A stretch of DNA of 64,000 bases, taken from NCBI GenBank assembly GCA_029718625.1, contig CM056378.1, positions 61,961,027 through 62,025,026 on the forward strand. The letters run 5' to 3'. This DNA comes from Synaphobranchus kaupii. Lineage: Eukaryota > Chordata > Actinopteri > Anguilliformes > Synaphobranchidae. This document shows, one piece after another, positions 57,606-64,000 of the stretch. The notes beneath the pieces were generated by a model. It saw only the letters and a list, made by a program, of their open reading frames with translations, did not search any database and was not told the DNA's origin. The position numbers were made by a program, and so were the translations under genes. Every line of letters starts with the position of its first letter. The stretch's first letter is position 1.

Positions 57606-58064
57606 AATATACTTCTGTACCATCCAAGAGAAGGTAGAGAGGGCAAAAAGACAGAAACACATTTAATTTTGACACTTTCCTCTAAGGGAAAAGTTAGTGT
57701 AAATCCACTTTGGATTAAAATATAGGTGTTGAAATCGTTTTAGTTTTAGTCGGTTCAACTTTAATTCTAAAATTGCATTTCATTACATAAATGTGTATTG
57801 TACAAGCCTTGTTCTTCAGAAGTTCACAGAACTATAAAAGTAACACCCTTCAAAACCATACCTGCTTTGCGTCTGACCCAGTAGGTAGGGCAGAATTTCT
57901 TAACCCCAAAAAAATGTTTGGGAATATTTGTTACCAGTATAAGATGCTACAGATGGGAACAGGGAAAGACCAGAATCAGGTCCCATGATCCAGTGCAAAA
58001 GATAAAAACATTATATATCTGGACGTTTCTGACATCAACCCAAAATTAGACTACCATGAAAATA
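57606..58064. other. Unannotated
   Basis: AT-rich; no recognised feature. Confidence 0.4.
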
Positions 58065-58066
58065 TA

Positions 58067-58595
58067 CACTGCCTGGCCAAAAAAAAAGTCGCCGTTGCAC
58101 CCGTCATGCATAGTGGCCATTGTACAAGCCACTGGAGGTAGTGTTATGATCTGGGGTTGCTTCAATTGGTCAGGTCTAGGCTCAGCAACGTTATGCAGCA
58201 GTAAAATGAGTACCTGAATGTACTGAATGACCAGGTTATCCCATCAATGGGCATATTCCAGGACGACAATGCCAAGATTCATTGGGCTCAAATTGTGAAA
58301 GAGTGGTTCAGGGATCATGAGGAATCATTTTCACACATGAATTGGCCACCAGAGTCCTGACCTTAACCCCATTGAACGTCTTTGGGGTGTGCTGGAGAAG
58401 ACTTGATGGAGTGGTTCGACTCGCCCGTTGTCAATACAAGATCTCGACCAAAAATGAATGCAACTCGGGATGGAAATGAATGTTGTGACGTTGCATAAGG
58501 TTGTCGAAACAATGCCACAACGAATGTGCACTGTAATCAAAGCTAAAGGCGGTCCAACAAAATATTAGAGTGTGTGACTTTTTGGCCAGGCAGTG
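58067..58595 (+). mobile_element. Internally deleted Tc1-like element
   Basis: Ends CACTGCCTGGCCAAAAA and complement, TA on both sides (58065-58066, 58596-58597). 529 bp, a different family from the other Tc1 elements here. Only the 3' half of a transposase gene remains. Confidence 0.85.
58135..58565 (+). pseudogene. Tc1-like transposase fragment
   Basis: Pieces in several frames: SVMIWGCF, then [18 protein letters not shown] (second Asp), NWPPES and a frame change, then DLNPIERLWGVLEK (Glu). The DNA-binding half and first Asp are missing. Inactive. Confidence 0.75.
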
Positions 58596-58597
58596 TA

Positions 58598-59880
58598 TGT
58601 CCTTAAAATCACAGTGAAGTGACATGGAATGTTTTTCTATTCAAAATGGATGACATTTGGCATTTTTTATTTTTTTATTTTTGAATTCCAGGAGCATAAG
58701 AGAAGCACACCATAAGAACATTTCCCATATATTGTATTTACACACGTACTGCAAATATAAACACATCAATTTGCTTTAATCGTGTGCAAATTTTAAGACA
58801 AACATTTCTATTATCTTCAGCTAGCCAAGGCAAGAAATGGTTACGATAGGGAGTCTATTCACCAACTTTTTCAACTTCTAAATTTTCTTATGTTATTCAT
58901 GAGGATTCACATTTGTCATCGAAGAACATTCCACACTCTTGCTTCAGTGTGAAAGTTGCCACTTTTGAAAGCACTGACTAAATTGCGATCATTGACTTTG
59001 GCCAAAATGAGTTAGAGCTTTAATCAACCCTGCAACAGTTTAAAGGTGTTCAATTAGATTTTTGAATGAATGATTGAATTTGATTTTGAATTTGCATTAA
59101 TGAACAAACAGAGAACTCAACCCCACCATGTGAATCCTGCTACTCTATCAACACGGATGGATCATTCATTCTTTTGAAATATGCAGTACAGAATCAAAAA
59201 TGTACAACAATAAAAAAGTCACAGTTAGAGAAATAGAACACTGAGCACACTGCTAACTGCACCCAGCAACATTGGCACATGGCACTCTGCAAAGGCTGTT
59301 GGATAATGTTTTGCGCATGCCCAACCAGTATTGTCAGATTCTGAAGGACAAACATCTCATCATCATAGTGACAACAATGTAAGAGAGAAACAAACTAAAC
59401 ACCACAATTATGTGAACAGGAGGTATGTAGACATGAGGGGGACCCTTTGTGTTAAAAATAAACAAATCCTTTACAGTTAGATATTGATTATTACCAGTCT
59501 ATACAATACAATGTGATTAGAGACAGTATGGCACATACAGTTACGATAGTTAACAGGTCACATACAAGTAAAATACAAAGGCACAACACAGCAGAAAACA
59601 GCAGATCCAATGTGTTCTCAGCAATTGTTCACCTTCCGTAACAAATTTCAATTAATTTCCATTTCAACAGCTCTTTTTTTCAAAACATGGCAAAAACTAG
59701 TCAAAAGCACTTTAAATTATTTTGTAAATGTATGACCCTATTGCAAGCCCTGCAACGCTACCTTTGGCTGTGGCCTAACTGGTCATGACTAAGTTAATAG
59801 CAGCTGTAGGTATTTGTAAAACAACCCTTTCACCCCACATGAGCAAAAATGTTCTGAAGTATTTTAAATTAGCGTCAACT
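58598..59880. other. Unannotated
   Basis: 1.3 kb of AT-rich non-coding sequence with no repeat termini seen; could be UTR or intergenic. Confidence 0.4.
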
Positions 59881-60015
59881 CATTTATATGACCCATAATG
59901 AGGTTTTACTATGTAGCAATAAAGTAAATTGAACCATACTGAGGTTGTAATGTGTAGTGGTAAAGTTAAATGACCCATACTGAGGTTCTAATGTGTTGCG
60001 GCAAAGTAAATTGAC
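59881..60015 (+). repeat. Minisatellite, about 46 bp x 3
   Basis: Three diverged units of 'gacccatactgaggttNtaatgtg' with 'caataaagtaaatt'-like spacers. Confidence 0.6.
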
Positions 60016-60025
60016 TTTTTTAATA

Positions 60026-60790
60026 AACTCCTCAAAAAACGTTTGTAAATTTGTGTTTGGTCAATCATATCTCTGTTGTCACTGTATTATTAGCATTGTA
60101 TCTTATATAATTGGAAAGCCTGTTCATTTCCCTTTACAGTGATGTCCCATTTGTAAGGATCATTTGTGGGATGAGCAGCACAGCTGATTATGTGGGTGGG
60201 GTCCCAAGTGAAATGTGCCAAATTTCCCTGCCAATGTCAAACAGTGTATTCTCCTGTTGGTATTGACTCTATTGTTTTGAGTTGTTTGGGGGATTGGATG
60301 ATTGAACTCTATCAGTAAAAAGGAACAAACAAGACATATTGGTAATTTTACGCTATTCATTGAACAGTCAGGAGCCTCAGTAGCGGGTGGAAGAACCATA
60401 CGCAGCCACAACAGCCTGGCACCTCCTCCTCATGCTGGTCACGCATTGCTGTGGGATGGCATTCCATTCCTCAACCAGGATTCATCGCAGGTCAGCCAAC
60501 GTGGTTGCGTTGGTCACTCTAGCACGTACAGCACGCCCGAGCTTATCCCACAAGTGTTCAATTGGGTTGAGGTCTGGGCTGTTGGCATTCTCTCTACTCC
60601 CACATTCTGGAGGTAACCCTGGTCTGTGATAACCCTGGCTCTGTGGCTGCGTATGTGGCTAACAAATGGGACATCATTGTAATGGGAAATGAAGAGGCTT
60701 TCCAATGATCTAAGATATAATGCTAATAATACAGTGACAACAGAGATATGATCGACCAAACACAAATTTCCAAACTTTTTTTGAGGAGTT
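60026..60790. mobile_element. Tc1-like element remnant, same family as 35100-35884
   Basis: TA at 60024-60025 and 60791-60792. Inverted ends AACTCCTCAAAAAACGTTTG and complement extend about 130 bp ('gatcatatctctgttgtcac', 'tggaaagcct'). The middle (about 60370-60660) is a decayed minus-strand transposase end (RARVITDQGYLQN and flanking). Confidence 0.75.
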
Positions 60791-60792
60791 TA

Positions 60793-61590
60793 TAAGATTG
60801 GACTCCCTGGCTCAAGACAGACTACGATGCAAGTTCATTTGAGCCAAGCCAGTACTACATTTTTTTAGTTATTTACAGCTACTTTCTCCTGGTTTGGCAC
60901 AAAAATGTGACTACATGGTAGTCAGTCTTCACTGTCTTCATAACCTCAAAACCATGTGCTTCTATTCAGCCATTTCTTCACAACAATTTATCCCCAAAGA
61001 GCGTTAGAAAATATCCTTACAATCAAAATGACTGTATTTATGTAAAATCCTAAAAACGTACAATAATGATGAAAACTGGCACTGTAAAAATTGTGTCGTG
61101 GATAGCTGACTAATATACACAAATAACAGCAAGAGCTTATTGTTTTATATATTAGAAACCCATAACAATATATTGTGTTAAAAAAGCTATTTCACACAAC
61201 AGACTCTGCTAGGCAGATGTTATTCCTTGGGATAATTTTTTTCAGAAAGATGTATACTCCATTCTAGCCCACAATTTATTGAAAACCAATTTAAAGGACT
61301 ACTGTGGGAAAAGAGTGAATACGGTTAGCTCAGTGCCATCTCTGTTCACAGCCGAGACTTGATTATTACTTTTTGGATTTAATGCTTAGCCCTCAAATTC
61401 CAAACAGAAAAATGACACACATTCATTCTAACAATAGCTGACCAATATGCAGATTTGGCACTTGCACGAAATACACCTGGCTAAGTATCCTTCATCCCTT
61501 GAGAGGTACTGAAATATGACCAAGAACAATGATTGGTCATAATGAGGTCTCCAAAATAGGCGTCAATATTCCCGTCATAGGTACTGACAA
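60793..61590. other. Unannotated
   Basis: No feature recognised. Confidence 0.4.
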
Positions 61591-61712
61591 AATCTCACTA
61601 CTGATTAGCACTGATTTTGAATAAGATATCCAAATGCTACATAAGCACTGATTTGGGTAAGATATCTAAAGGCAACATAAGCACTGATTTGAGTAAGATA
61701 TGCAAAGGCTGC
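61591..61712 (+). repeat. Short tandem repeat, about 39 bp x 3
   Basis: 'agcactgatttgNgtaagatat' repeated three times with 'ccaaaNgctacata'-like linkers. Confidence 0.6.
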
Positions 61713-61839
61713 ATATTAACATATTTACTTAAAGAAATTAAGAAGCTGTTTTTGTGAGTGTAGATCCATTCTAACAGGACAGTAACACCTCCAGCTCTTT
61801 ACCTGCTCTGGTGTCCGATACCGCCTCAAGTAATCTCTC

Positions 61840-62857
61840 CACACACAGTGCTACAGGAGAGCCAGCAACTATTTTACACCCTACAGGCCACATACAGTAC
61901 TACAGGAGAGCTAGCAAGTATTTTTACACCCTACAGGCCACATAGAGTACTACAGCAGAGCCAGTGACTACTTTACACCCTACAGGCCACACTCAGTACT
62001 AGAGGAGGGCCAGTGAATATTTTACATCCTACAGGCCATACACAGTACTATAGGAGAGCCAGAGACTATTTTAAACTGTACAGGCCGCGCACAGTCCCAC
62101 AGGAGAGCCAGTGAATATTTTCCATCCTACAGGCCACACCAAGTACTACAGAAGAGGCAGTGAATATTTTACACCCTACAGGCCACACACGGTACGAAAG
62201 GAGAGCCCATTACTACTTTTACACCCTACAGGCCACACACGGTACTACTGGAGAGCCAGTAACTATTTTACACCCTCCAGGCCACACAGTGGCTGCATTC
62301 GAATCCAATTTAACATGCTCCCTTTCCTTGCTCACTTCCCTCGAGGGAGCCATCTTGTGACGCAATTTGCTACATGCAGCAAGCAAACTTAAAATGTGCT
62401 CCGCAAGGGAGGATTGACGAGAAACAAACGAAAAACGGAACTGAACCACCCTCGCAACATTTCGGAAGTGCAACACCATAGAGTTTAAATGTGACCGCCA
62501 CATAGTTCTGTGGTGACCGCCTACTTTTTCCATGTGGATCATTGCATTGTGGGATTCCCTTCTTGTTGGAAGCTTGCATTGTGAAGCTTGCATTGCTTGC
62601 ATTATGAAAGGGGAGGGAATAATTATATTCCGTCGCTCCCTCGTTTATCCTCCCTTCCGACGGAATATAATTATTCCCTCCCCTTTCATAAATTGGATTC
62701 GAATCACACTTAGTGTGGCTGACATATTTCATCCTGGCATTTTGGGGATTCCACCCTTGAAGCAAGGGAAGGGAATGGCAGGAAGAAAGGATAAATTTTG
62801 AATGCAGCCAGTAATACAGGAGAGCCAGGGACTATTTTACATCCTATGAGCCCTAGA
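61840..62857 (+). repeat. About 50-bp minisatellite, about 10 units, interrupted
   Basis: Unit 'ctacaggagagccagtgact' + 'attttacaccctacaggcca' + 'cacacagta'. Nine units run from 61840 to 62287 and a tenth resumes at 62813. The array is split by a 519-bp MITE. Confidence 0.85.
62291..62809. mobile_element. Harbinger-like MITE in minisatellite
   Basis: Inverted ends GGCTGCATTCGAAT / TTTTGAATGCAGCC; 3-bp duplication AGT at 62288-62290 and 62810-62812. The host repeat reads on across it. A perfect-looking inner palindrome (62602-62691, 'ttatgaaaggggagggaata' and complement) lies within. The 3-bp target suggests PIF/Harbinger. Confidence 0.7.
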
Positions 62858-62859
62858 AG

Positions 62860-63398
62860 AGGGCTCATGCAGCAGCAATCAAAGGAACCCTGTCCAAATT
62901 AAACAAACCCTACTCTGGCACGATAAGGGAATTCTGTCCCACTGCTACAGTCCTACAGACTCCCTGTCACAGCTGGCTAATGCTCTCAGGCAGGCAAACT
63001 TAGAAATACCTACAGGTACAATGGAAAAAAACCTTTACAAACTGCCTATACTTACAGAAAATAACCATTTAATGGACTCGCTATGGAAGTAACTGAAAAC
63101 AAAGAGTCGTCAGTATGGCAATCATGGTGGGGGGCCTGCATCCACACCTGCTAAGAGGACCTCCTGCACCAAAAGCACTGGGACAATAAAACAGGGAATG
63201 ATACATTGACACTTTTCACATGGAAGCCAGAGGAGATCCACCAATCAGAGTACACTGGCAATAAGAGCCAGAACAATGTTGATGGTGGTTGGTCAATACT
63301 TTCTCCCTATACTTAGAATAGAATAGAAGAGACTAACTTTATTTTTCCCAGGGGTAATTTCAGGTGAAGTAGCCGGCATAAAAGCAATTAAATACACC
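62860..63398. other. Unannotated
   Basis: No gene. A short 'gaatagaatagaa...ctttatttttcccagggg' phrase near 63315-63362 resembles a common fish repeat tail. Confidence 0.4.
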
Positions 63399-63406
63399 AT
63401 TTAAAT

Positions 63407-63599
63407 CATAGGTCCCCAACCCTGCTCCTGGAGATCTACCATCCTGCTGGTTTTCACTCCAACCCTAATTTGGCACACCTGATTCTACTAATTAGCAGCT
63501 CCAGGAGATCTCTAGCTGTTGAATGAGGTGTGCTTTGTTCGGGTTGGAGTAAAAACCTACGGGGTGGTAGATCTCCAGGAACAGGGTTGGAGACCACTG
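63407..63599. mobile_element. Palindromic hAT-type MITE
   Basis: Ends CATAGGTCCCCAACCCTG and CAGGGTTGGAGACCACTG are inverted. The stem continues through 'gatctacc', 'ggttttcactccaacc' and mirror. Imperfect 8-bp duplication ATTTAAAT/ATTTAATG (63399-63406, 63600-63607). 193 bp. Confidence 0.75.
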
Positions 63600-63607
63600 A
63601 TTTAATG

Positions 63608-64000
63608 AAATTACCTGAAAATACTGATATTTAAATTACATGGCTATTATTACAAATTAGAAATTAAGAATTTTATTCAGGAAACAAATTATTCCATAAA
63701 CAAATTATATAGAACTAAAACAGTAAACACTTAAATACATTTGGACTATGCTAAATCAGAAAATTTAATTAAACATTTAAAATGAAGGTGTGCTGTGTTA
63801 CTGATGAGGCGAACACATGTTGGCATAAAGCTGTTAGTGCTTCTCTTGTTTTAAAAGATAAGGACCTCAGCCTTCTTCCAGATGGCAAGATCTCAGATGA
63901 TTCAGGGGATGTGAGAGAAGGACCATTATACTTTTATACCATTATAGGACTATGTCCTTTCTTGACTGTCCTCTCCTCATAAAGTTGTTTCATGGTTCTT
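63608..64000. other. Unannotated window end
   Basis: A 66-codon plus-strand open frame starts at 63782 but has no supporting signal. Confidence 0.4.

Noticed and set aside
62111..62392. Open frame with repeated HPTGHT
   Set aside because: Minisatellite translated; it reflects the repeat period.
61840..62857. CRISPR-like array
   Set aside because: Units are contiguous and diverged without unique spacers, and the genome is eukaryotic; it is a minisatellite.

Overview
This window looks like a repeat-rich stretch of a ray-finned (teleost-type) fish nuclear genome. The evidence is the repeat mix: Ty3/gypsy elements (one with a chromodomain), Tc1-like transposons with long inverted repeats, L2-type LINE 3' ends with the usual fish tail, a tRNA-headed SINE with a LINE-like tail, hAT-, Harbinger- and TTAA-type miniature elements, and spliced genes with GT/AG introns. 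No bacterial or viral genome organisation is present.

Layout. 0.1-1.3 kb: palindromic miniature elements, one split by a SINE, and a 64-nt hairpin. 1.3-8.6 kb: a nearly intact chromodomain Ty3/gypsy element with a 5-bp target duplication, a probable -1 gag/pol frameshift site and one frame break in RT. 10.0-10.7 kb: a palindromic TTAA-target element holding a solo LTR. 11.45-24.16 kb: a six-exon minus-strand gene encoding an rve-type (DDE) integrase, now a pseudogene. Its last exon is split by an 8.5-kb giant palindromic element, and one intron is almost filled by a hAT-like element that itself holds a Tc1 derivative. 24.7-29.3 kb: a second Ty3/gypsy element with LTRs that read as identical and one intact Gag-Pol ORF that lacks reverse transcriptase. 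29.4-31.9 kb: a 2.5-kb palindrome carrying spliced integrase exons and a tRNA-like sequence in each arm. 32.3-38.5 kb: a 1.3-kb hAT-type element, a three-copy repeat family, a Tc1 remnant, and several palindromes, including a 354-bp insertion with a 16-bp target duplication and a hammerhead-like core. 39.4-47.9 kb: a second copy of the 8.5-kb palindromic element, 35 bp after the stop of a putative terminal exon. 48-64 kb: mostly non-coding sequence with a complete 1.6-kb Tc1-like transposon carrying a broken transposase, smaller Tc1 remnants, TTAA-, Harbinger- and hAT-type MITEs, minisatellites, and one or two orphan exons.

The main result is the 8.5-kb element, present twice in the same orientation. 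Each copy has arms of about 3.8-3.9 kb around a spacer of about 0.85 kb, identical termini (5'-CAACCTGGTCTCACAG) and its own perfect 7-bp target duplication. In copy 1 the host reading frame resumes exactly across the insertion, which fixes the boundaries. No transposase was recognised in it. The second result is the RT-less gypsy element, whose structure suggests movement in trans. Nesting gives relative ages: L2 fragment and MITE before arm duplication, before insertion into the integrase gene; hAT-like element before Tc1 derivative; TTAA element before solo LTR.

All calls come from reading the sequence. No alignment, database search or folding program was run.
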